NCBI GenBank assembly: GCA_032173965.1
Contig: CM063309.1
Coordinates: 2,365,564-2,429,563, forward strand
Source of the DNA: Sitta carolinensis
Taxonomy: Eukaryota; Chordata; Aves; Passeriformes; Sittidae
Direction of reading: 5' to 3'
Length of the DNA stretch: 64,000 nucleotides
Shown here piece by piece: positions 54,406 through 64,000 of the stretch. The translations under genes and the position numbers were made by a program. The notes under the pieces were generated by a model. It searched no databases, was not told where the DNA came from, and was given only the letters and a program-made list of their open reading frames with translations. Position 1 is the first letter of the stretch, and each line of letters starts with the position of its first letter.

Positions 54406-57400
54406 CCATGGATAAATTTTTCCTGTTTTCCAGCTCCAGGTGTTGGATACCTGGAGAAAAACTGGCCTTGCCATTACAGGTGGGCAAAGAAGCCTCTGCC
54501 AGTCCCTGCTGGCCACTCCCATGGCTTCGTGCTGCTCCTCGAGGCATCGCTGTGCTCCAGCTCTGAACCAAGAGCAGCTCCCCTGCCTCCACAGAGATCC
54601 TGGTAGAGGTCCAGGCTTTCCTAATTCATGAGCACATCGTTAATTATCTGCTGGAAGGCAAAGCCTCAGCATCTTGGTGAGACTAACGAGGCTATTAACA
54701 GAGCTGCCTCTTGCCATGCTGGCTTGGGCTGGCCCCGAGCGCCGTGCTGTCCCGGGCGGGTGAGCAAAGGCTCAAGCTTTATATCAAGCTTTGTATCACA
54801 TCCTCTGGCACCTGTTTGCCTTCTAAACCACATCTGACCATTGCTGAGACCTTTCCAAAGGAAACCACCGCATCTAAATCCCGGGAACAGAGAGCCCAGC
54901 ACAGTCAGCTTGGAGAATCCGTGGGATTTCTCAACCAAGCGCATCCCCAGCATTCACGTGGTGGGGAAGGGTCACAGCCAGCCTGGGTGGAGGCTCGAGC
55001 TGCAGCGCCTGGAGCTGCTGCTCCCTGGAGTTCCCCCCGGGGTTATCCGGAATGAAAACAGCAGCGTTTAAAGCCAGCAGTGGCTGCTGCAGGCCGCTGG
55101 GTCGCCGGCCCCGTGAGCGGTGTCTCCGGGTGATTTATGCCTCGTCGTGCCGTGCTCTCGCTTGGCTCTCCCGGCGTGAGGAGCAGCCAGTCCATTAAAC
55201 ACTGAGTCATCCTCAGCAGCATTTAATTTTGTGAGGGGCAGCAGTTTGGATAATTAAAGGCCTCCATCGCCAATGCCAGCGGCTGTGGAGAGCAGGGCTG
55301 ATGGGCAAGGCGAGGACACCCGGCAGCACAGGTTAACCTCTCCGAGGAGGTTCAGCTCTCCCTCCCTCCCCTCTCTGCCTGAATTTGGGGTGGCTTTTAA
55401 CCTTTTCCTGCTTCAGACAAGGGCTTCCTTAGTCAGGTGTGATGATGCTTTGTGCTATTTCTGCCTGGATTAACCACGTCCTGATGGGATCTCCCATGGG
55501 CAGATCTGCTATCTGGAGGCCTTGGCTTATTAAAAGGACAAGCTGTTCGGGGAGCTGGTAATAAAGCCATGAAAGCTTTTACGAACCAGAGTTGAAGGCA
55601 CTAATATCGCTGTGCTCTGCGTGGGTGAGAAATTAGACAAGAGTTCCTCCGTGCTGATGGGTTTTTTTCTCCCCCTATTCATCTTTCTCAACAATTATCT
55701 TTTATTTTGATATCTTTCTATTTAAACCTTCAGAACTGCGCTCGGGATGAAAAGGAGGTTGAACTGCTTAACGAGTGTGCACCTTGCGGTGCAGGGTGGA
55801 GGCACAGAGCCATGGGGAAGGTGGCTTGGGCTCTCCTGGGGTTTTGGCAGCAGGAGCCATCCCCAAGAGCCAGGCAGCAAACTCCCTGGGGATGGTATCC
55901 TGTGGGAGGGCACGAACACCTCCTCACCAGCAGCCTCGGGAAGAGCCAAAGCGCTGCATCTCTGTTGCACCAACATTGTGCACCTGGGGCTGGATCCTCC
56001 TCCTCCTGCTGCTCGTCACCCTTGCATCTGAGTGCCCCTCACCTGCTTTGGGGCTGAGGGTGTTTCTTGCAGCCCCTTCAGGGTTGTTTCTACTCTTTTT
56101 TCCATCCCGGAATCTTGAAATCAATCAGCCGCATCTTTCCGGAATTGTGGACAGCACCTCAAAAAGGGAAGGCGGATGAAAACCCTGTGGAAAATCACCA
56201 AGATGGGTGTGTGGCTTCATTAGCTCGAGCAATTAGCATGAGGCAATGCAAAACCACTGGCTCCTGCTCAACCACTGTCCTGAAACACTTTCCCTGTGCA
56301 CAAATTCCACCTCGGGTGGCTCCATCCATCCCCGCTTGTTTCACCCAGCGTCCAGAGAAAATGTCTCCTGGCACACACAGAGCCCTGGGGCTGCTTCCCG
56401 GGGCTGAAGATGCTCAGGCTGGATGGGATCTGTGCGTGGCAGTGTGGGGCAGAGAGCAAACCAACTCATTGCACAGGACCAGGGATCTGTGTGGTTGCCA
56501 GCGGTCCTGCAGTGCTGCCCGAGGCCATCCCTCCTGCCTCCCTGCTCTCCTCCTGCTCTGATATCCATATCAGAAGCTGGTTTGGAGCTACCTGAGCAGA
56601 AATGCCTCTGTTGGGCCACGCTGGTGTTCCCAGAGCTGTGTCCAAAGGCACCTTGGTGGAGCCCCAGGCCAGGAGCAGGTCCTGGCACACAGGTGTGTGT
56701 GTGCACAGGTGAGATCCCGGGATGAGCCGTGTGTGGCACAGGACAAGAGGAGCCCCAGCCCCTCCCTGGCTGCAGATCCAGCCCGTCCCCCTGTGCTGTC
56801 CCACTCGTCCCACACCATTTCTCCACCCGTGCTGCTCTGGCTTTGCTGGTGGCTGTTTGTCATCGTGTCCTTGTCACCACCATAGACCCCGTCTGGATTC
56901 CTTTTTCTTTTATTCCCTCTGACACTGGTTGTGGTCACAACAAAACTCATCTCATTAAGGAAATGCTGAGGGTAGCTGGAAGGGGAAATGGATCCCTCCA
57001 TCTGGGAAGTGCCAGCTCGGCAGCAGAGCCGGGCTGGAGGAGGCAGCTCGCGTGTCTCGGGTGTGCAAAAACCGCTCCAGCAGCTCCGGGCGTGTGGGAA
57101 CCAAAGGGTTAACGTTGCCGGCATCCTCAAACGGCACCGATGGGAGCAGGAGCCTCTCCATCTCCGAAAGCTGGCAAACAAATTAAAGCAATGTTGCAAC
57201 TAATGCGTTTCTTTGCAGCAGAGAGGAGGGGAAGAGCGGCTCAAAGGCTGCGGAGACAAAGGCGCTGCAGATGGGTGCTGGGGGACCCGCGGGCGCCACG
57301 TGCGCCGCTCCCAGCTCAGCTCGGCTTTGCTGCCACGGCTCCGTGACAGCGGCTGGAATAACCTGGGGAGGATTTATGAGCACCACAGCAGGGCCAAAGG

Positions 57401-60400
57401 GGGAGCCTGCCTGGGAAGGGCTGTAGCTGGGAATTACTCTGGTGTTGACGCTTCTCGGTGCTCGTGTCCCATTTCTGCGGGAGGGATTGTGCGGTGCAGG
57501 GGAGGGGGGATATGGCACAGAGATCAGCGCATCTTCCTCCCAGCAGCCGCCGGCAGTCCAGTATCTCCCACTTGGGCTTCCTGGGCTTTTATTTGCATCG
57601 AAGAGAAATGAAACAGAGAGATGCAAATCCCCTTAAACAATTTAACGAAGCTGATGGCCCCGGTGGAGCCGGGGCTGGGGCTGGTGGGCGCCCTGGGGGA
57701 GGAGGCTGCTTGGCAGAGTTTGGTGTGTGGTGAAAGGGCCGGGGGAGTTGGGCAGCTGGACCGCCGTCCAGGGGCTGCTGCTGGCCCCAGCGTGGCCTTG
57801 TCCTTGTCCCCTGACGGCAGAAACGACACATCTCTCTGGAAGGAGGGGCTTTGTCCCCTCCCGCGGCAGCCAGGCCCAGGCAAGGAGCAGATGGAGCCCA
57901 TCTTGAACGTGCAGTCTCAGCAAAAGAAAAGCCAATAATCGAGTTAATTACAGCCGTTATGTGATCACTGGGGATTCCCAGGGGATGCTGGCAATGGAGC
58001 AGCCCTTTGCTCCCATCCGAAGCCGGCGGGGCCGGGGGCTGAGCTGCCCTCCCTGGGGATGGCTGGCGCACAAACTCCCTGGGTGGATGACTTGGAGCTC
58101 GGTGGTTATGGGGGCTGTATCCATCCCTTGCCCTGTGCTTTTCCTGGCTCTGTCTCCCGGGGCAGATTCAGAGGGCGGCTGGAAGTGCCGAGCAGTGTCT
58201 GCTCTCCCCAGGAGCTCTGCCTCCGACTGTGCGAAACGTGACTACCCCGAGGGCAGAGCATCTTCTGCCTTTGCCTCACCGCTGAGAGAAACTGGGAGAG
58301 AAAGTGCAGCAGCTCCCAAACTCCTCGGTTTAAAAGTTAATTTTAACTCGGCTGGAAAGACCACAGACCCCTTACCTGGATCCTCTGGGGCGGCTCTGCC
58401 CTGTCCCCCAGTGTCTGATCGGTGACACAAGGGACATTCTAGCGGCAATGCCTGCCCGGAGGCAGCGCTCAGCTCCGGCAGCCCGGGGCATGTGGATGTG
58501 CTGGTTTGCCCTCTTGGTGCTTCTTTGCTCCCCATCAGCTGAGTTAATAAAGTTCGGACTCCTTAAATCCACAAACGGTTTCAAAGTCGATCGCCCTGGG
58601 CTGGCTCACAGCTCCCGCCCACCCCTCCCCTCCTCTCTGCCAGGGAGATAAGGATGGCAGTGGTTTTAATTCCTCACTTATGCATCCACTGCCAATTCTC
58701 CTGTCCGCTCACCCTTGATAAATATTGCACAAAGATTTGGCGGCCGGCGTGCCAGAGATAAAGGTCCAGTCCCACCAGATCTCCTTCCTCTGAGCCTTTT
58801 GTCTCGTTCTATGTCCAATTTGTTAAACAACCCACCTGCTGCAAGAAGCTCTCCCCATGCCCGGCTCCTGCCTCGGATTATTGCTAAACCTCTGCGTGAG
58901 CCTCCAGCCTGGGCTGGGAGCTGAGGGCTGGGGAAAGGCGCTGTCATTTCCAGGCCTTGAGCTGTCATTGATCGGGGATCAATAGCGGAGCTGCCTTGGC
59001 TCCGAGCTCTCCGGGCCTGGCAGGATCCTCATCCCTGGCGTCGGGTGGGGGCTGAGGTGAGCCCAGCCCTGGGAGCAGAGCCCAAACCAGGATTTGGGGA
59101 TGCTCCTGTGCAGCAAAGCTACAAAAGAGAGCGTGCCAGGGCTTCTGGCTGGGGTTAGCCTTGCTAAAAAACCCCTCTGCACCCGGGGGGCTGGCTGAGC
59201 ACAGGGTGGGGTGCCAGGAGTGGGGCTGCTGTTGGGGTTGGGTCACTGGAACTTGTGCTGTGTCTTACCCTATCTGGGTTTGCTGGAACTGGCTCCTCCA
59301 GCCCAGAAACCCTCGAGGGGCTGAAAGCTGCTGTTGGGGTGCACAATGTCTCAGGGGAGCTGCTCAGGGGATGGGGTCGTGGCAGAGGGAAGGTGCCCAG
59401 CACTGCTGGCCTCTGCAGGACCCTGCAGACAACAGCCCTGATGCTGCAGCTCCTGCCCAAGCCTCAAATTTCAGGGCTGCTGGAGGTGAGGGGATAGGCA
59501 GGGGCCATTGATTGGGGTGGAGAGGGAGAAACAGGAGGGAAGGTCTCAATAAACCTCATCACTAAATATGAGTATAGATCTGTTTGCTGGCATGTTTGAG
59601 CTGATATCCCCCTTTGCCTCCTCATCCTGGGTGTTGTCCCTCTTATGAGAAGATCAAATTAAAGAGATGAGTGTTGCTGAGGTCTGGATGTCTTTGAGCT
59701 CGATGTGGCACAGAAGTCTGTTATTCCTGCTGGAATAGCAGCTGTCCCAGGCAGCTTCAGGTGCTATTTAGCTTCCAGGTCTCTGGACTCCACAGTTTGG
59801 CAGTAGCTCTGACAACATGGCTTGATCACTATCGTTTCTAAATCCATGAGAAATGTCATCTGAAGTGCAACAAATAACGGCCTGATTATCTGCTGGATCC
59901 TAATGCTACTCCCTGGAGATAACAAGCTGCAATTTTCCCCCTGGGCCATACAATAATCACCCCAATTACTCCCAAGCAGTGGTTATTAAACTCATGGCAC
60001 CGCTTTCGTTTACAAAGCAAAAATCATTAAGCAGGTGTGTGTGTGTGTTCTCTGTTTGGCTGGGAGTGACCGAGGCTGTTCTTTGCTTTGTCCTGGGAGA
60101 GGAACTCTTGGTGGCTGTGGAAAGCCTCCGTGGCTTTCCCGCTCTGTGTGGCACAGTTCTGTCAACAAGGGTGCAGAGGAGCCTCCGGATGATCGACCAA
60201 CTAAAATGCAGTTGGTGTCTGTTAATGCTGGGCTTGGTGTCCCCGAGGATGTAACCTCTATCCAAGTATAACGTGGAGGGATTTAGGGAGATAGCGTGGT
60301 TGGCAGAGCTGGGATGTGATGGGCATTTCAAACACAGCCCAGGTCCTGGCAGGAGAGGCTGTGCTGCTGAGGTTTGGCTGGATTGCAGGTGGGAATTGCA

Positions 60401-60540
60401 GGGGGTGTGCAGGACACCGTGTCCCATGCCAGCACAGGGTGTCACCCCTCTGCTCCATCAGCTCCAGGAGGAGGGGATGAGGTCCCTGTACCTTTATCCC
60501 ACCAAGACCTACGCTAGCACTGAGGTTTGACCTCACTGCC
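54405..60540. other. Upstream region of ASIC1, candidate non-coding regulatory DNA
   Basis: No exon recognised. AT-rich islands with homeodomain, SOX (ACAAAG, AACAAT) and GATA words lie near 54140-54180, 55200-55265, 55640-55735, 57180-57210, 57930-57965, 58660-58830 and 59780-60030. The frame 58448-58651 contains a hydrophobic stretch (WMCWFALLVLLCSPS) but no other sign of being a gene. Confidence 0.5.
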
Positions 60541-60547
60541 GTGCCTC

Positions 60548-60584
60548 TGCACACACTCACACACTCACACTCACACTCACAGGA
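60548..60584 (+). repeat. CACACT/CTCACA short tandem repeat
   Basis: CACACTCACACACTCACACT-type hexamer repeat, about six units. Confidence 0.9.
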
Positions 60585-61630
60585 GCGTGTCCTGCTCCCA
60601 CCACCTCGCTGGGACACGGAGCTTCCAGCTGCTGAGGGAGGAGAGCAGAGCGAGCAGAGGGAGGGCTGACCAGTTCGAGGGAGGCAGCGCTGGTGAATTA
60701 TGCATGACTGCGGGAGGGGAGCGTTATCTGCACGGACAAAGGCCTGTGCCAGCAGCCGGCTCCGCTGTACCTGCGCCTTCCTTCGCCCGCGCTTTATCTC
60801 CGCTCCCAGCTTGTAATTCAGCCCAAATATCAGAGGAAGCTGGAAGATTAATTTTCTCTGTTTGCATGGCAAAGGAGAGGGGACACGCTCTCACTCCCGA
60901 CTCCCAGCTGTTTAATCCTCCACCAAGGCCTGCCGAAGGAAAAGGCAAAAATTTATCAGTGTTGGCAAGTCGCTGGCGTGGGGAGGGGTGTTGGAGCCCC
61001 GGGCCCCCCATGAGCAGGTCGTGGGCACTCACAGCAGGCTTTATGTGTGGGCAAGGTTTGGGGGGCACTGGGAAAATGCAAACCTTTACCCCCATCCCCA
61101 GTCCAGAGGAGGGTGTGGGCTTGGGAGAGCCAGAGTCATTTTCCAGCATCCCTCTGGCTTGGGAGCGTTCACGGCTGTGAGTCGCTCAAATATTTAAGAG
61201 ATGACAACTGTATTAATACAAAAACTAGATAAAGATCCCTTGAGTTTAAAGACAGAACCATCAGCTCAGCTCTTATTTTCCAGCCCTCTCCCTTAGCTTA
61301 CTCCCTGGCTTAAATGAAATCATAAATATCGTCCCACAAAGGTCCTTTGTCACCGCACGCAGCTCCCGGCGACAAGAGGTCATTCATTAAAAGCCAGATG
61401 AAGGCAATAGAGACTCCCTTTGTTTTTTAAGGAGTTCAGGAGAAGGCCGTGGCTCCTCTGCTGACATTAATGCACAGTTTCACTGTGAGCAGCAGACAGG
61501 GTGGACGGTGAGTTTGGCTCATCCCATCCAAGTGATCTTCACCCCGAAGCTGATGAAAGAAACACCCCGGCTTCTCTCAGGTGGGGCATCACAAATGAGC
61601 CTGGTTTGTTGTTGGACTGATGGCAAAACC
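60585..61630. other. Intergenic, no gene seen
   Basis: Mixed sequence with an AT-rich island at 61190-61350 (tattaatacaaaaactag, aatcataaatatcg). No coding evidence. Confidence 0.6.
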
Positions 61631-61632
61631 AG

Positions 61633-61765
61633 GGCTCCTTTATCCCCCTCCTCAGTCCCCACGGGCTCCTTTATCCCCCTCCTCACAGTCCCCACGGGCT
61701 CCTTTATCCCCCTCCTCACTAGTCCCTAACAGGCTCCTTTATCCCCCTCCTCACAGACCCCACAG
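61633..61765 (+). repeat. 31-35-bp tandem repeat, four copies
   Basis: GGCTCCTTTATCCCCCTCCT begins at 61633, 61664, 61697 and 61732, with variable 'cagtccccac' linkers. Confidence 0.93.
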
Positions 61766-64000
61766 ATTCATCACCCTCTCCTCCCAGCCCCCTGGCTGAT
61801 GCTCTGACCATATTTTACCCTGCTGATGAATGGCCCAGGCCCTGCAGCTCACACCCAGCACATGAGCCTGATGCCATCTGCCGGCCTTTGGCTCTGGCCA
61901 GCCAGGAGAAATCAGAAATTAATTCTCTGAAAGGTCCATCTTCCTCTGGCTAAACCCCGGCCGCCCTCCCTGCTCAGCCTGATGGATTTTTTCCTCACAC
62001 TACTGAACAACTCCTTCTTAACACCCCTGCTGGAGGAATGCATCAAGAGAAATGCACCTAAGATAGTTTTATTCTCCTTTTTTTTCCCTGGAGAAAGGTT
62101 GCTGCCTTAAAGTTTCTAATTCCACTTGCTTCTCCCCCCCTGCCTTTTTATTTTTTGAATGACTGTTTATGAAGACCATCATGGTCTAACTGGGTTTGGA
62201 TTAAAAGGAACTTAATAAAGGTTTCCCCTGAGCACAAAGCTGCACAAATGGGTTTGCAATTGCACAGTTAATTACAGGAGCTGGGCAGAGCAATCGGTGT
62301 TTGCAAAGCTTCTCCAGAGGATGAGGATGGCAGGGAGAGGGTTGGCTTTGCTCTTTGCCCACGCAGAGAGGCACTGGGGCCAGGTTTCCTTCCATCCTGC
62401 CCCAAAAGATCGAGGAGTGGGGTCACCAGGGACCCCATCAGCACCAGCACCAGTCCTGGTCCCACCTGGGGTCACCCCGGGGTGGCCCAGAGCTGCCCAG
62501 TGAAGGGGCTGTGGTGGCTGGAGGAGGAGAATGGGCTGAAGACCAACCCAGCGAGGCTGCAGGAGGAGCTGGAGGAGAATTTCTGCTGCCTGAGAATGTG
62601 AAGTGCTTCCGCCAGTAATCGCCGGAATCATCAAATTAGCATAAATTCTATTAACGGTTTCCCAGATGAGACATTTCAAGGCTTCTCCCCCCCCCCCCTT
62701 CCTGACACAAACAAAAAGAGAATATAATTACTTTGCCATAAAGCAGCTCCTGAAAAGGCCCTCTGTCCTTCTGCCTTTCTTCTCCCGTGGAATAAAGCTC
62801 CAAATGAAAGGTGCTGCTGACCTCTCTGCTCTCCACCATTCATCAACTGAGGAGGAGGAGAGACTCCACAAAGATTTTAGGGCCTGGCAACGAGCTGGTC
62901 CCCACCACAGGTGGAGGGGTTCTGAGAAGCTTTTTGGGGTGTTCACATCCTGATTCCAAGGAGGATTTGGAAGGACGAGGCTGAACACATATGGGAAAAA
63001 TGCAATTTGTGTAACACAAGCCCAGCACCTACTGCAGTAACTCACTACAAGCACCGTGGGGGCAATCATCGAAAATAATGTGCCTTTTTATTGGCACGAG
63101 ATTGCAGATGACAATTCGAAAGAGAACAGAATTTGCTTATGAGCAAAAGCCTCCTTAACTCTTCAGAACGACACTAAAACAACTCGCCTGCCTATAAATA
63201 CAATCTGCCAATAGAGACATCTTAGCTGGGAAGATTTAATTACAGGCAGGAGCTGCAGGAGGCCCCGGGCTGACCCCAAAACAGCTGAGCCCCCCAACAA
63301 ATGGGGGCTCTCCCTGCACAAGGGGCTCTTGGCAGAGCCAGGTGTAACTTCCAACCTCCAGCTTCTTCCCAGACAGGGAGAAATTTGGCTTTTGGATGAT
63401 TTTCTGGACTAGGAGGTCATATATCAAGGTCAGAACCTTGGGCTTTTGGGTGATTTTCTGGACTAGGAGGTCATATATCAAGGTCAGAACCTTCCTCTTG
63501 CTTGGCCATTGGCTCAGAGGATTTGTGTCCCTTCTAGGCCTCAGCTCCCCTATAAAATGAAGATAATTTTGGTTCTCTTCTTCAAGGAAACCTCAGTAAC
63601 GTTTACTTTTCCAAAGATCTTGGGGCTTTTTTACAATCTATTACGAATTAATTATTATTAAGTCAAAACAAACTATATACCCTAAATAAAGCAGTTCCAA
63701 CAAAGCAGCTGGATGATGAGAGCAATCTGCTTTATGAACTCCCTTTTCCACTGCACAATTTTAAGCATTTAGTTCCGCTTTCTAATTGCTAATATCCATT
63801 CTTCAATTACCCGCTGTTTTGTTTCAGATTTGAAAGATTAAAGCACGTTGTTATTTTATGATTATGTGAGTTCCCTTTGTGTAATTGTTGGGTTTGGGTT
63901 TTATCCGCTTGCATATTAAACGCCTGCACAGGGAAGACTCGTCCATGGCTTGAAATGGGTTTTGCCTTTGGCACAAGTCGCCGGCTGTTACTGAAATCAA
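61765..64000. other. Right end of window, AT-rich candidate regulatory islands
   Basis: No exon recognised. Islands rich in ATTA/TAAT words lie at 62030-62290, 62620-62740, 63075-63245 and 63590-63960. The last is the longest AT-rich block in the window's right half. Open frames are short and unrelated to known families as far as I can tell. Confidence 0.55.
63388..63495 (+). repeat. 54-bp tandem duplication
   Basis: GCTTTTGGATGATTTTCTGG starts at 63388 and its copy (one base different in this stretch, GGGTG for GGATG) at 63442. The remainder, including GACTAGGAGGTCATATATCA, appears identical. Confidence 0.95.

Noticed and set aside
58448..58651. Possible small secreted protein (hydrophobic N-terminal stretch)
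   Set aside because: 67 codons, poor support for the start, no cysteine pattern or neighbour signals; a hydrophobic stretch of this size is expected by chance.

Overview
The window is vertebrate nuclear DNA, almost certainly from a bird. Split genes have canonical GT-AG introns, about a dozen CR1-type LINE fragments are scattered through introns and spacers, and the predicted ASIC1a protein would have the 527 residues and the MMDLKV start that I recall for chicken ASIC1. GC content, CpG islands and minisatellite density are high, as on avian microchromosomes (inference). The gene order CERS5 - COX14 - GPD1 - SMARCD1 - ASIC1 matches the block I recall on human 12q13.

Layout: CERS5 lies on the + strand (eight exons, 1895-12534; its 5' exons are off the left edge). 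It converges on COX14 (- strand, single coding exon, 14040-14198). GPD1 (-, eight exons, 17941-21576, 349 codons), SMARCD1 (-, thirteen exons, 24373-29768, 511 codons) and ASIC1 (-, 34130-50439) follow in the same orientation. ASIC1 has two alternative 5' ends. ASIC1a uses two upstream exons (50075-50439 and 49094-49288). ASIC1b uses one large exon (37557-38179) inside the 12-kb intron between ASIC1a exon 2 and shared exon 3. From about 51.2 kb to the end I find no convincing coding exon; that stretch and the large ASIC1 intron hold AT-rich islands that look like candidate regulatory DNA.

The genes share synteny rather than a pathway: a ceramide synthase of the ER, a cytochrome c oxidase assembly factor of mitochondria, cytosolic glycerol-3-phosphate dehydrogenase, a BAF chromatin-remodelling subunit, and a proton-gated sodium channel.

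The most striking observation is that ASIC1 alone carries four separate one-base deletions, one in each of four exons, at or beside short G/C runs. Every splice site and nearly all expected residues are otherwise intact, while the other four genes have clean frames. This favours local assembly error in GC-rich DNA, although recent inactivation cannot be excluded from sequence alone. Other notable items are a CR1 copy with a 64-bp segment amplified four times, several minisatellites (TGTCCC-type, a 26-bp unit built of self-complementary sites, a purine-only tract, a GGGAT array), three E-boxes within 48 bp in the COX14 CpG island, a YY1-like element over the SMARCD1 start codon, and short perfect inverted repeats inside candidate ASIC1 enhancers. 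I did not identify a previously undescribed system here.
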